The notes: generated by a model not told the origin, from the letters alone. A DNA stretch of 64,000 nt from Phaeodactylum tricornutum CCAP 1055/1 (GCF_000150955.2 NC_011693.1:310001-374000), one strand, 5' to 3'. Shown: positions 10,687 to 21,196, counted from the stretch's first letter. Numbers and translations: made by a program.

Positions 10687-11098
10687 TCCCTTCCGCTAGA
10701 AAAGCACATGGTTCGTTTGAATCTTGTAAGGCATTCATGCTAGTAAAGGCTGGACAGATATTCTTGTTCACAGATCGGAAATATGAAAGAGATGGTAGTC
10801 ATGGTTCACAGAAGTAGTGTAGTTTTGCAAATGTCGGTTCAATAGTCGAAAGTAAGGTCAGAGTTAGGACAATTTTTAACCCTACCTTCATCGATACGAC
10901 TGGTCGGTTCGTGACCGGGCCCACTCCTAAGATTTCGATCAGACTTATTGGAAGAAAATATGCAATGTGCAGACCACCACTGTTAGTGAACACAGTGAGA
11001 TTAAATCCGAAGACGTTTTCGATTCGTGCAATCTTTACGCTAGAGTGCTTCGGGTCTGTCGTCCTTAACGAAAATCGTCCCACCAACCCAAGGACATT
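10687..11098. other. Intergenic, SDR promoter region
   Basis: Short gap between two same-strand genes. It contains only short unrecognisable frames. The ATG of the SDR at 11099 follows a CCAACCCAAGGAC stretch. Confidence 0.4.
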
Positions 11099-11914
11099 AT
11101 GAACTGGTTTCAATCAACTCCCGTATGGGAATGCGGAGACAAAGTCGTCGTTATCACGGGGGCGTCGTCGGGAATTGGGAAAGCTCTCGCCCAAGACTTG
11201 GCGGACCAAGGTGCCAAGCTAGTGCTCGCCGCCCGACGCCAGACCGAGCTGGATGCTCTGGCAGCGGAACTCCCAGGCGAGACCTTGGTGGTGCTCACTG
11301 ACGTTAGCAAGGAAGAGGACTGCCAAAGACTAATAGAGATGACGATTCAAAAATTTGGACGCATTGATGCGCTCGTCAACAACGCTGGCATTTCTCAGAC
11401 CACCCGCTTCGCGGACGAGAAGAGTCTCGATCGGTACCGTGCCATGATGAACGTTAACTACTTTGGTACTTTACAATGTACGTTCTACGCGTTACCCTAT
11501 ATCCAGCAATCCTCCGGCATGATTGTGGCCGTCAGTAGTATGACTGGGAAACTGGGCGTTCCCACGCGGACGGGGTACGCCGCATCCAAGCACGCGATCC
11601 ACGGCTTTTTGGACAGTTTGCGTACAGAGCTGATCAATACCGATGTGCACATCCTACTGGCTTGTCCTGGATACGTGGCCACGGACGTTCGTAAGGTTGC
11701 TTCTGGTACCGATCGAGACCAGATCAACGACGCTCCGGATCTCATGTCGGCGGAAGAATGTGCCGCGCAGATCCGTCGGGCTATGGAAGAAAAGCGCCGC
11801 GAGATTCTGGTCGTGTCGTCGCCGTTGGCGAAGCTATCGCCGCTAATTCGCTACTTTGCCCCTGGATACGTGGACAAGATGATTATCGAAAAGCAAAAAG
11901 GGGGCAGAACGTAA
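11099..11914 (+). CDS. Short-chain dehydrogenase/reductase
   Basis: 271 residues, single exon, ATG at 11099. Classical SDR: dinucleotide motif TGASSGIG near residues 20-27, AARR after beta-2 (favouring NADP(H)), DVS, NNAG, and the catalytic Ser-Tyr-Lys in VSSMTGKLG...GYAASKH. The CPGYVATDVR block matches the DHRS7/DHRS7B branch, which acts on steroid-, retinoid- or lipid-like carbonyls at the ER. The C-terminus (LIRYFAPGYVDKMI) resembles that branch too. There is no clear signal peptide. The substrate cannot be read from the sequence. Confidence 0.9.
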   Translation: MNWFQSTPVWECGDKVVVITGASSGIGKALAQDLADQGAKLVLAARRQTELDALAAELPGETLVVLTDVSKEEDCQRLIEMTIQKFGRIDALVNNAGISQTTRFADEKSLDRYRAMMNVNYFGTLQCTFYALPYIQQSSGMIVAVSSMTGKLGVPTRTGYAASKHAIHGFLDSLRTELINTDVHILLACPGYVATDVRKVASGTDRDQINDAPDLMSAEECAAQIRRAMEEKRREILVVSSPLAKLSPLIRYFAPGYVDKMIIEKQKGGRT

Positions 11915-12526
11915 CTATTTCCAGTTAGAAAGCTTTACCAATCTCCATGGTGCCAACAGTGTATCGGGGTGTGCACAAGCGTATCGTTCGGGTAGTAAAA
12001 GTATCTACATACGCGTTGTTGACTCTCTCTACGAGTAGCTAGAGTAGAAAAGCAGAGGTGGTTCAATTAAGTCGAGTGTAACGATGGGTATCTTACTGAT
12101 GGTAATCTCTCTCTGTCCGTCATCGAGGGATGTCGTAGAAAAGCTACCTGCGTGTGACTCCCTCTGCAGCGAGTCACGACCATGACGAGTACGAGCGACA
12201 GCGCTTCTTGCCCTAGATAGGTCCTACCTTGATAGTACTTTTCGACCGACACCCAACCGGTAGAGATCCGTCGCACTCCTTGCGGTAATAGATGGTTCCG
12301 TATGTACAGTCGATCATTCGTGTCATATCCGAAGAGCTGCCACTGCCACTGCCACTGCTAGTATTGACTGTAAGCCTCAACAAGTGTGTATCCGTGAGAG
12401 AAAGCGACAGAGCTGCGTTCCGAACAGTCAATTGACTTGAAAAAAACGGTCGGACGGATAGTTTCTAGCGAATCCGTTGCTTGGACCATTTCAAAGAAGC
12501 ACAATCGTCTACCCTTTCGTTTCCTC
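11915..12526. other. Intergenic, no gene seen
   Basis: Gap between two same-strand genes. Holds a short GCCACT triplet-like run at about 12340-12360. No supported gene. Confidence 0.4.
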
Positions 12527-13837
12527 ATGTTCAGCTCCTACCCCGCCTTCTTTGAAGAGGACCCGGCGCCTCGGGACGTTCCGGATGAAATCCTCCGCGA
12601 GAATTTGGTACCCTCGTCGACCCCATCCCAGAGTTTGACGTTCACTCAGCGTTGGCTCCTTGCCATTCACGCGGCGACTCAGGTGTTGCACGATCGTCAT
12701 CCGGCGCTGGCGGATATGCAAATTAGCAAACCGTACTTGGCTGCGTGTCAACAAGCGCTCCTGGCCAAAGAGGACTGTTGGGATCAACCGCCCAAGACGA
12801 GTCCACCAAAGTACCCCGCCGCGTGGAAAGACACGTCCAGTGTGGTCCACGCGATCGACGGATCGAGCATGGAAGCGAGTATGGTGCAACGCCGCATTTT
12901 GATTCGCGTCACTACCGCACAATCGGAACTCGACGCCTGTCACGCTACGTCATGCCGCTACGCGACACCCCGCTGTTGGCTGCAGGGTGCACAACTGTAC
13001 GGTAGTTCATTGCAACACATTCACGAAGCGATACAACTAGCCGATTCTGAAATATGCCGTCTCTTGCAAACGCAGCAGTACGATGCTTCCAACGCTGCTT
13101 TGGAAGAGGATGCCTTTATTGTTGAAGTCGCCATTGGACATTTGACGGCGCATCGGGGACGCTACGCCAAGGCAGCCTACCGACAGGCTGCCAAAATCCG
13201 TCATTCCCTACAGATGGAGCGAGAAAAGCGGGACTTGATCAAGAAACGGATGGGCGATCAATGGTATCAACCTCGTCCACCCAGGGTCCAGAACCGCTAC
13301 ACGGCACCTATCGGAAATGTAGCACCCGGTGGCAATGCGGCACCCAGGGGGAAAATAGCAGCCAGTGGCAGCGCGGTTTCCAGGGGAAATATGGCATCCT
13401 GTGGCAGCGCGGTTTCCGGGGGACATATGGCATCCAGTGGCAGCGCGGTTTCCGGGGGACATATGGCATCCAGTGGCAGCGCGGTTTCCAGGGGACATAT
13501 GGCATCCAGTGGCAGCGCGGTTTCCAAAGGCAATGCAGCTTCCATTGGCAACGCTGTACCGTCTAGCAGACCCTCACAGACCGGCCGCCACACGATGCCC
13601 AGTGGCAACGCTTTGCACAGTCATCATAGTACGGCAACGACTGGTATCGCACCGCAAACTGGATTCGTGGCACCAATGACCCATGCAGCTCGACGAGCTG
13701 CCGACGAAGCGCAATTGCGGGACATTGAGTCCGCCCTTCACGCGCTGGATGATTTATTTATTCCCGAATTCCGCAATAGTGGAGTTTTTGCTGCAGCGGT
13801 TATGGAAAACGAAAGCGTAGCAAGTAGTCAGTTCTGA
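12527..13837 (+). CDS. Unknown protein with hexapeptide tandem repeats
   Basis: 436 residues from the ATG at 12527 (an upstream TTG at 12437 was rejected). Not recognised. The first 250 residues are mostly helical, with a hydrophobic stretch (FTQRWLLAIHAATQVL), several Cys and a charged helix QMEREKRDLIKKR. Residues about 255-340 are degenerate hexapeptides starting with Gly (GNVAPG, GNAAPR, GSAVSG, GHMASS), encoded by an 18/36-bp minisatellite. The C-terminal 70 residues return to non-repetitive sequence (RRAADEAQLRDIESALHALDDLF). No signal peptide or membrane span. Length of the repeat block is likely to vary between strains. Confidence 0.65.
   Translation: MFSSYPAFFEEDPAPRDVPDEILRENLVPSSTPSQSLTFTQRWLLAIHAATQVLHDRHPALADMQISKPYLAACQQALLAKEDCWDQPPKTSPPKYPAAWKDTSSVVHAIDGSSMEASMVQRRILIRVTTAQSELDACHATSCRYATPRCWLQGAQLYGSSLQHIHEAIQLADSEICRLLQTQQYDASNAALEEDAFIVEVAIGHLTAHRGRYAKAAYRQAAKIRHSLQMEREKRDLIKKRMGDQWYQPRPPRVQNRYTAPIGNVAPGGNAAPRGKIAASGSAVSRGNMASCGSAVSGGHMASSGSAVSGGHMASSGSAVSRGHMASSGSAVSKGNAASIGNAVPSSRPSQTGRHTMPSGNALHSHHSTATTGIAPQTGFVAPMTHAARRAADEAQLRDIESALHALDDLFIPEFRNSGVFAAAVMENESVASSQF
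13301..13548 (+). repeat. Coding minisatellite, 36-bp unit
   Basis: Near-identical 36-bp copies begin with GGCAGCGCGGTTTC at 13367, 13403, 13439, 13475 and 13511. More diverged 18-bp half units lie upstream to about 13301. The units stay in frame and encode alternating hexapeptides. Confidence 0.9.
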
Positions 13838-13973
13838 AAAAGAGTGCGAAGTCGCGTCGGATGTATGCAGTTGCACTTTGGGCAAGAATTGGAAAGAGGA
13901 CGGAGATATTTTGCGATTTTTTGTTGCAGTAATCAATAGCGTTCAATTATTTTTTTTTGTTTCATTGATGGAG

Positions 13974-15900
13974 TCAGATCAGTTCACCCCCACACAAATA
14001 AGCAACAAGTACCAACACTCCTATTCTTGACGTAAGGATCCGCGTTGGCTCGATAGACGACGCTGCGATTGGCTCGGACGTGGGATAGGGAGAATCTGTT
14101 GGCTGCGAAAGCATTGGTGCCATTGTGGATCCGCTCGGACCGGACTCGCACACTAGCATTTCTTCGGCCGAAAGCGGCGTCCTGTAGTTCGGCCGATTTT
14201 CTTCGTCCTGCGGTGCGTGCCCTTCCAAATTAAAAAATAAAATCGGATCCAGCGAACAAAGTTGACGAACGCGATCGTGGTCGCCCGCTGGGGCCAAGTC
14301 GGGAAATCCGATTGGTCCACGATAAAAATTGACCAAACTGTTTGCAAATATTCTGGAGGGGTAATGATTGCTCGTAAAGATTTCGTCGTTTCGACCGAAA
14401 CACAATTGATAGGGATAGATGACATCGCGAGTTTCTCCTTCCAAAAGCCGCCAGGATGAGGCCTCGACAATGGCTTCACATAGTTTACCATTTTCAGCCC
14501 CAGAAGCCAAGGTTCGACAGGGGGACGATTCTCCCGAGGCCCGAGCTTGCACAAAGAGTTCTCGTACCGACTGGCGCACAATGTCGATACTGTTGATAGG
14601 GACACGCGATGCCACGACACTTGAGCTGGGCGGATCAGGTGCAGCAAACCAATTTAGCAAAACCTGGTCAGGATCGGTACTCGCCACCGCTGCGCTATAC
14701 TCGTCTGCTGCGAGAGGCTGGGCAAAACCGGTATTGTTCATTCCAGCGATCTCCGCCGAAAACGAAAACGCCATGAATGCAAGGATAAGATCAAGTTGGG
14801 GAGTCGCATTGTCGTCCTCGTAGGCTTGTATTGTATCATACAGTAATGTTTCTGTGTCCAATGGTCCAGCCCCGGCAAAGACCGTTAAGGATTCAGAGCC
14901 AAAACGTCGCAAGCTATCCGAAGCAACTATGGCAACAGCGGCGCCCTCTTCAACCCCGCGAATGGTCACAGCATCATCAAGTAAGGTGCATCCTCCCGTC
15001 AGACTCGCTATGTAGCGCTGTAACTTCAAGTAGCTCACCACGGTAGTCTGCTCGTGCATCCGGGGCCAGTACAAGGCACGGTTCATGTTGTTGCTTTCAC
15101 CGTAACCAAAGTAGTCCGGAAACAACCCAATGGAACCACTACTGGCTGCCAGCATTCCGGGCAAGTATTTGGACATGAATTGTTGGTAGGATTCGGTCGA
15201 TACTGTCTCATTCTGGACCGCATTGATCAAGTCTTGTACGGAATTTGGCCATTCGACCGTTGGCGTTGTCCCCAAATCGTGACCCATACCACCGTAGGAC
15301 ACAAATGTCCGTAACTTGACACGCTGTAGAACTTGGCCCGTCAATGGATCTATTGGCAAAAAAACTAGAGAGGACTGGGTTTGCTCGTAGCCATACCCGG
15401 TCGAACTACAGTATTGCAGATACTGACCTGGCACGCTTCGATCGATGGAAATAAGCCAGCGGTCCGTATCGAAGCAAGAGCTGCAGGTTTTAAGGACCTG
15501 ACGACATGTTTTTCAAAAGTTGCAGAGGATGCGGTCAGTTAGATCTACCCCGTATTCTCAGTACGTACGCCTGGACAAAAGTACCAAAAAATTGCGTTTT
15601 CTTCCTTACCTGAACGTCATATGGAGCAGTAAAAAAGAGGACGTTACCGGTGTTGTTGACGAGCGTGCTGTCTACAATGGGTACAAGGAATTGCCGACCC
15701 GCATCTTTCATTTCTTGGGCAGTAAAGCTACCAATGATCTTATCGCATCCCCGGTTTTTCTGTGCTTTCACCCATGAAATTCCAGGACCCCACCACCACA
15801 CGCAGAGGAGGACAATGAACTCTGAACGACTCCAAGTGGCCGCCGCCGGTCGTACAACTGTCCTCCTGATGCCGTTGGATCTCTTCGAAAGGACTCCCAT
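13974..15900 (-). CDS. Secreted alpha/beta-hydrolase-like protein lacking the nucleophile Ser
   Basis: Two exons (15900-15610 and 15422-13974, complement) across a 187-bp intron with a CAG/GTAAGG donor, giving 579 residues from the ATG at 15900. An in-frame ATG at 15933 is possible. A hydrophobic signal near residues 27-45 (EFIVLLCVWWWGPGISW) leads to a core with FPDYFGYGESN and HEQTTVVSYLKLQRY, resembling secretory lipase/alpha-beta hydrolases. At the expected GxSxG elbow the protein has G253-V-E255-E-G257, so the nucleophile Ser is replaced by Glu. The C-terminus is hydrophobic (LTSRIGVLVLVAYLCGG), fitting a GPI signal or tail anchor. It is probably a surface or secretory protein, and hydrolase activity is doubtful. 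It is convergent with the preceding gene, 136 bp away. Confidence 0.7.
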
Positions 15901-16994
15901 CTGCCCTTCATTTGGGTTCAGTTTGACACACATACTATGGACTACGAAAAGCACGCAAATAGGGATACCGATGAAGCCTCCTCAGATCCCTCCGATCGAA
16001 GGCGAAATCACAAATAAAATCCGAAAATTACCAATGTGCAGGTATGCACCGTCAGTTTGTGTTGGCATCGTGGGAAAATGTGATGACCAAAATCGATATT
16101 ATTTTGAATATGGATTATGCCGCTGAATGTCTTAATGGTTCTCAAAGTCATCGAGAATTATAGTCTGGCTTGAGTCTTATAGGCATCCATGCTAGCATAC
16201 ATTTCAAAATCATGACCCGAAAATCTTCTTGCTCCTCATTTCGTAGTTAAGGAACTTTAAGGCCTCTCCCTTGCATTAGATTAGTAAACAAAAGCCATCT
16301 CTAGCTGGAGGTATGTAATAAGCTTTCGCAGTAGCAGAGCGCAACCTAGATTCTACGATCAAACAATCGTCTGATCACATATTCGCCATCATTGGTAAAG
16401 AAATGAAAAGGAATGTCGCTTCTTCCTGGGGCTGCGCCCAACACGCTCCGTTTGTGATGAAACCATCCATCTTCGCAAGAGCTCGTCTTCAATTCCCTGT
16501 TGCCAGAGCTGCTGCATTTCTCTCCCTTATTTTTCCTGTATGCTGGTAGCTGAAGTAGTCTTGTGGTTTCTTTGTCGATGCTGTTCGCTTGTCCTAAATA
16601 TTGGGGCATCACTCCATGCAGGGATGTTGGACGTGCGCAAATTTTGCAGCTGTCTAGTCCTCTGGGCGTTCAATTTCGATTTTACCGCCACGGAATCCTT
16701 CCATCAAAACTGAGGTTGTGGATGTTTCCAAAAGTGAGATAAAAATGTTGCTCTTCAACGGGTTTGTGCTAGGTATTGTAATACCGGATATATGTATGAA
16801 GGTGTTGCTCTACATCCATCTGACGCCCTAATGAATATGCTGTCACAAAACAATGATACGGCAAAGTCTCTTCTCATTACTTGCAATTCCTTTTGGTAGC
16901 AGGAGCCATCATAAGAAACCAGCTCAGATAGGAGACACTGGTCAATGCTGAGCAGATCACGAGACCTCGTTACTAAGAGGATCCGCATCAAATT
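15901..16994. other. Intergenic, no gene seen
   Basis: About 1.1 kb upstream of the hydrolase, downstream of the next minus-strand gene. Short frames (16346-16612; 16755-16988) have no recognisable content. Confidence 0.4.
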
Positions 16995-17462
16995 CTATTT
17001 AAAGTCTACATTGATTCCCTTTCGACTTTCCTTCATGCTATTGATCACCTCGATTCTAAATTGGTTTTCGGTACGGAACTGGTCAATTGAATCAATGCGC
17101 AAGCCATCTTCCGTCAACTGATACCCGTAGCCGAAGATATTCAGAAGTAATCCAAAAGAGAGCGCAATTCCGAGCGCAATAACGACGTAGCTCCATATGT
17201 AGTAAATTGTTTCGAGAACTCTTTGGACACTACTTGGAATGGGGATCCGAATTGGTACGTTTTCCTTGCCCTTGTCGCTGTCTAGATTTAGTTTCGTCGG
17301 TAGTTTTACTTTGTCATCTTCACCCGGTGTGATCTTATCATCTTTTCTTAACATGGCAGGTCCATTTCTTCTTACTTTCCCGATTGAGCGCCCTCGTGGT
17401 GTGCTGAATCCATTCAGTGTACCAGGCATTGCGAAGAAAAATAGCACAACTGCGCGGATCAT
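16995..17462 (-). CDS. Small plastid-targeted membrane protein
   Basis: 155 residues from the ATG at 17462; the longer reading from TTG at 17486 was rejected. A short signal peptide (MIRAVVLFFFAMPGTLNG) ends at FSTPRGRS, an ASAFAP-like cleavage site with F at +1, followed by a basic transit region. The mature part has a long hydrophobic stretch (about residues 90-120, IYYIWSYVVIALGIALSFG) ending in LNIFGYGYQ and a conserved-looking tail (GLRIDSIDQFRTENQFRIE). Family not recognised. The layout suggests a thylakoid or inner-envelope protein. Confidence 0.68.
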   Translation of the reverse strand: MIRAVVLFFFAMPGTLNGFSTPRGRSIGKVRRNGPAMLRKDDKITPGEDDKVKLPTKLNLDSDKGKENVPIRIPIPSSVQRVLETIYYIWSYVVIALGIALSFGLLLNIFGYGYQLTEDGLRIDSIDQFRTENQFRIEVINSMKESRKGINVDFK

Positions 17463-17916
17463 GAATGCTACCGTACTCACTGTCAAGCAAAGCCTTTGAC
17501 AGGTCCTCGATATGATGCAGGAACGAGCAAAGATTTGGGAGCAAACGGGATAGTCTATCCGAATTGCCTATGTAGAAGAAGACTCTGTCTTGAGGAGACA
17601 GGCCACGTTTGGATCCAAATAAAGCTGCACCCGACTCTTTGATAGGAGACTTGGAGTTGCAGAAATCGATGAAAACTGGAATTTGACGTTGTGGACAAGA
17701 AAAATGGAAAACGACAAATTCCGCCAATCAAAATACAATCGACATAGCTAGCTAGATCGCACCAGCAAAGCATTGAGAGAAACTTATCACAAGCTGAGAG
17801 TGAAGACGGTTTCCCTATTTTTACCGGTTATACCGATTCACATTTACAAGGATGAGCTATCCCGTGACTAAGCTATACATCTCTGGAAAAAAGAGATTGG
17901 TCTATCAGTAGAATAA
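17463..17916. other. Intergenic between two minus-strand genes
   Basis: 454 bp holding the promoter of the small plastid protein and the 3' end of FolD. A minus-strand frame here (17338-17727) has no recognisable content and overlaps the plastid protein in another frame. Confidence 0.4.
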
Positions 17917-18819
17917 TCAAGATAATTTCAAGCGTTCGCACGATCGCAAAGTATTTCTCAACAACATAGCAATTGTCATCGGCCCGACGCCGCCCGGAAC
18001 TGGAGTAATTTGCGAACATACTTCCACGGCGGCATCAAAATCCACGTCACCCACCAATTTGTAAGTTTTGCCGCCCTCTTTTTCCGGGACAATGTCGACA
18101 CTATTGATGCCCACATCGATTACGACCGCACCTGGTTTAATCCAATTGCCCTCGACCAAGTGAGCGCGACCAGCCGCGGCAACAACGACATCGGCGGTGC
18201 GTGTCAAACTTTGGATGTCTTCGGTTTTTGAATGAGCTATTGTTACGGTGGCATCTCTTCCTAGCAGAAGGCGTGCCATGGGTAATCCAACCAGTTGAGA
18301 ACGTCCTACAACAACACAATGTTTCCCCTTGAGGTCGATGCCACTTTTTTCTAAAAGAACCAAACATCCGAGCGGAGTGCATGCTATACTGAACGGAGCT
18401 TCCAAAGCATTTCCAGAATATAGCTGTAAGGCTGCCACATTCATAGGATGAAGCCCATCGACGTCTTTTGCGGGATCAACCGCCTGCAAGATTTTATCCT
18501 GATCCAAGTGAGCTGGCAAAGGAAGCTGGACCAAAATCCCGTGAATAGCGGAATCTACGTTCAAACGTTGAATCGTCGCGAGCAATTCTTTTTCCGTAAC
18601 GTTGTCTTCGAAATCGTATCCTATTGACACTATGCCGGCTGCAGCACAAGCTTTCTTCTTCATATTGACGTATGTTTGGGAATCACGGCGAGCACCGACG
18701 AGAATGACCGCCAACCCAGGAACTGTCCCACCATTGCTAGCAATGGCAGCAACTTTGTCCTTTATTTCAGTGCGAATATCTGCTGCAATGCTCTTGCCGT
18801 CGATTAGATTAGCCAACAT
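17917..18819 (-). CDS. FOLD: Methylenetetrahydrofolate dehydrogenase/cyclohydrolase (FolD type)
   Basis: A bifunctional C1-folate enzyme interconverting 5,10-methylene-THF, 5,10-methenyl-THF and 10-formyl-THF. From the ATG at 18819 it is 300 residues, the normal FolD length. It has YVNMKKKACAAAG (catalytic Lys), GILVQLPLP, DVDGLHP, the nucleotide-binding block GRSQLVGLPMA and the C-terminal PVPGGVGPMT signature. It lacks the formyl-THF synthetase domain of cytosolic C1-THF synthase. The frame stays open upstream to 18990 and would add a Ser/Arg-rich, presequence-like segment (RLSLAFSSTLLSRLATT), but no in-frame ATG precedes it. Either translation starts at 18819, or an unmapped 5' exon supplies a mitochondrial presequence. 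Confidence 0.93.
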   Translation of the reverse strand: MLANLIDGKSIAADIRTEIKDKVAAIASNGGTVPGLAVILVGARRDSQTYVNMKKKACAAAGIVSIGYDFEDNVTEKELLATIQRLNVDSAIHGILVQLPLPAHLDQDKILQAVDPAKDVDGLHPMNVAALQLYSGNALEAPFSIACTPLGCLVLLEKSGIDLKGKHCVVVGRSQLVGLPMARLLLGRDATVTIAHSKTEDIQSLTRTADVVVAAAGRAHLVEGNWIKPGAVVIDVGINSVDIVPEKEGGKTYKLVGDVDFDAAVEVCSQITPVPGGVGPMTIAMLLRNTLRSCERLKLS

Positions 18820-19433
18820 TCTGTTCGAACAAAAATTTCGTTTAGAGGAATGACTCAATGCAGCTCTTGTAGAATGAAATCGACTGGGTTTCTTCGACAC
18901 CGTCGTTGCTAGGCGGCTCAGGAGCGTCGAAGAAAAGGCGAGTGAAAGGCGATGACGAAAGATCGTCAGAATCCAGATCAACTGGAACAAAGAGGGACGA
19001 ATGATGAACAGAATAATGCGGTGAAAAGAATGTTATTACCAAGGAGTGCGCTGCTATATCGGACGGCTGTATCTGAAAGTTCGCGCAGCGTGCTGACAGA
19101 GAGAGTGACTGTGAAAGGAAAATTAAGTAATGTAAGCGCACCTATTGATACACGACGACAAAGGACGACCAACCACGATACTAGACTGGAGACACGGAAA
19201 GAGCACAGAAGTCGAAGGATGTATCAAATGGACTAGCGCGACTCATTGTTGCCCTTTGGCGGCTGCGGGCCCGCGCCGCCGTTACCAATTTTTCTTCCTC
19301 TTCAAATAATTTAGCATACCTAAATTGCTTTCGGCTCCAACGGCTCTTTTGAAAGCAATCCGCGAAATCAATCAGGAGCTGTCGTCCCACACAAATATTC
19401 ACTCCATTTTCAACGGGAGAGCAACCTCTCACC
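18820..19433. promoter_or_regulatory. Divergent region between FolD and a plus-strand gene
   Basis: 614 bp. The first 170 bp on the FolD side read as a presequence-like extension (see FolD). The rest has no supported frame and should hold the promoters of both neighbours. Confidence 0.35.
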
Positions 19434-19805
19434 ATGAGCTCTCGCAACTTCCATTCAAGGGATCAATCTCAGCAATCTTCTCAATGTGTCACTGAAAACC
19501 TAAGAGAAAAAAAGTTTTACGGAAGTTCCCGCAGGCCTCTACAGCGGCTGCATGAGAACAAGACTCCTCGGAAGATGAGCAGCGGCCAAAAGGTGAGTTT
19601 TAGCTTTCCGGGTCTTGTGGATGATTAGGAATGGTGCTGTTTGAACGGAGTGTGTCACTGTGGTTTTCACCTTCTGTTTGAAAACTGATTGTCGTTGCGA
19701 CTTCAGGCTTCAATAGCACTCAACGCTCAATCAGTTCAACGGATGGATGCCGGCGCTCTCGGGAACGGTTACTCTAACGACTTGACATTGTGTTATTCGA
19801 CGTAA
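19434..19805 (+). CDS. Possible small basic protein or 5' exons of the next gene
   Basis: ATG at 19434 in a good context (CACCATGA). Exon 19434-19592 ends at a GTGAGT donor; an acceptor at 19706 opens 19707-19805, giving 85 residues, Ser/Arg/Gln-rich, not recognised. Alternatively a GTAAAT donor at 19802 and an acceptor at 19853 would splice this in frame into the long open frame ending at 20439. In that case 19434-20439 is one three-exon gene. The sequence does not decide between the two. Confidence 0.35.
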
Positions 19806-19989
19806 ATACAATCGTGCGAAGTGTCGTGAATTCGCCAACCAAGTTTGTGTCAGACAAAAACGGCTCGCAGGAAATTCTCAATGCGCATCGTGGTGCTCTC
19901 CCACCAATTTGAATTTGTTCTACGGAGAGACACAAATTGACTGCTGCATCCGAATCAAACGAAATTCGATAGCGATTCCCATTAACACC

Positions 19990-20439
19990 ATGACTGCTAC
20001 ATCCATTCGCTCACCGCTTTTTGCTCGCAACCGAATTCGCATCCGCGTGGCTCCTATGGAACACCCTCAACAGGACGAGAAACATATGCTTGCCAAGCCG
20101 CAGCAGACGTTCGCTATTGCTCGGCCGACTAGCTTTTTAGATGATGATAAAGTCGACTTTTCAACGACAGCCGAGACACGCGAAGATATTGAAGAGTACG
20201 ATATAAGTGTTTTCCGCCGACAGTGGGAATCACACTCAGAGAATCAAGAGGACATGTGGACTCTGAAACGTGCCAATCCAATTTGTGATGAAGACGAATG
20301 CGAAGAGCAAACTCCATACGAGAGCCCCTCTAAGCGATCTCGCACAAGTACGCTTCAATGGAATGAAAAGTTGTTGTTACAAGATGAGCCTTTTTTGATC
20401 AGTGCGAGTTCACTCTTGTACGATTCGAGTTCCGAATGA
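19990..20439 (+). CDS. Unknown acidic protein
   Basis: 149 residues from an ATG in good context (AACACCATGA). Not recognised. Hydrophilic and probably disordered, with an Arg-rich start (FARNRIRIRV), an acidic centre (REDIEEYDISVFRRQWE), DEDECEEQTP, a basic patch SPSKRSRT that could be a nuclear signal, and an acidic Ser-rich end. The frame is open upstream back to about 19786, which supports the alternative that this is the last exon of a gene starting at 19434. Confidence 0.5.
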   Translation: MTATSIRSPLFARNRIRIRVAPMEHPQQDEKHMLAKPQQTFAIARPTSFLDDDKVDFSTTAETREDIEEYDISVFRRQWESHSENQEDMWTLKRANPICDEDECEEQTPYESPSKRSRTSTLQWNEKLLLQDEPFLISASSLLYDSSSE

Positions 20440-21196
20440 TTAGTTCGGTTGCCCCGGAAGCCTACTCTTCAGCTAACGAACGCTTTTTTCTGCATTCTAT
20501 AAACAAACGTACATCACTGCATAATGTTGCCGCATCAGTCATATTTCGTCTAGGAATGATTCAATTTGAGCGGCAAACGCTTTTTTTTCGTTGTCTGAAC
20601 TAGTCGAGACCGCCTGGCAACGCGAGCGTTTCAACTCGACCGCTCACGCGAGAAGGGAAACCGAACGACTTTGCCGATGTGATCCAGATTCAGCCGCACG
20701 AGTGCCTTTGGATCTCGTTTCGATCGTGTCTTTCTGTGCCCCTGCTAGCTACGGAGATGTTTGTTCGGGCTTCAAAAGTATCCTCAACGTAGTCCTGGAC
20801 GAACGCTTATTTGGTCGTTGCAGGATACCAGGCGACAGAGCACCTCACACGATGTGTCGCCACCAGTTAGATGGACCCAATTCTATAGTAGGAAGGATGA
20901 TCTGCTACTCTCAAATCCATAACAGTCCTCATTGTAGGGTAAATCATGTGCAAGAGACGAGGATAAAATACTACTGGGACGAAGTACGTCCCTTTTTGAA
21001 GAGATAAATGGTGCAGAACTATCTAGCCTCCTTGAACCCATGGACAGCAATGATAGTTCGATGCAAACTTTTGTTGAGCTTTTGTATTTACTTAATGACA
21101 TTATGCAATATCTGTTTACTATTAGAGAATAAAAATGAAGCGATATCATTATAAGGCTGGAACATTTATAATGAAGATGGAGAAACGGATTTACAG
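20440..21196. other. Convergent intergenic region, no gene seen
   Basis: Contains a plus-strand open frame (20591-21007) that starts with TTG and shows no family signature. The rest is AT-rich. Confidence 0.4.

Noticed and set aside
15650-16126. Plus-strand frame of 158 codons
   Set aside because: It is antisense to the signal-peptide exon of the hydrolase-like gene, which has a convincing splice junction.
20591-21007. Plus-strand frame of 138 codons
   Set aside because: It starts at TTG, and no domain, signal or flanking gene structure supports it.
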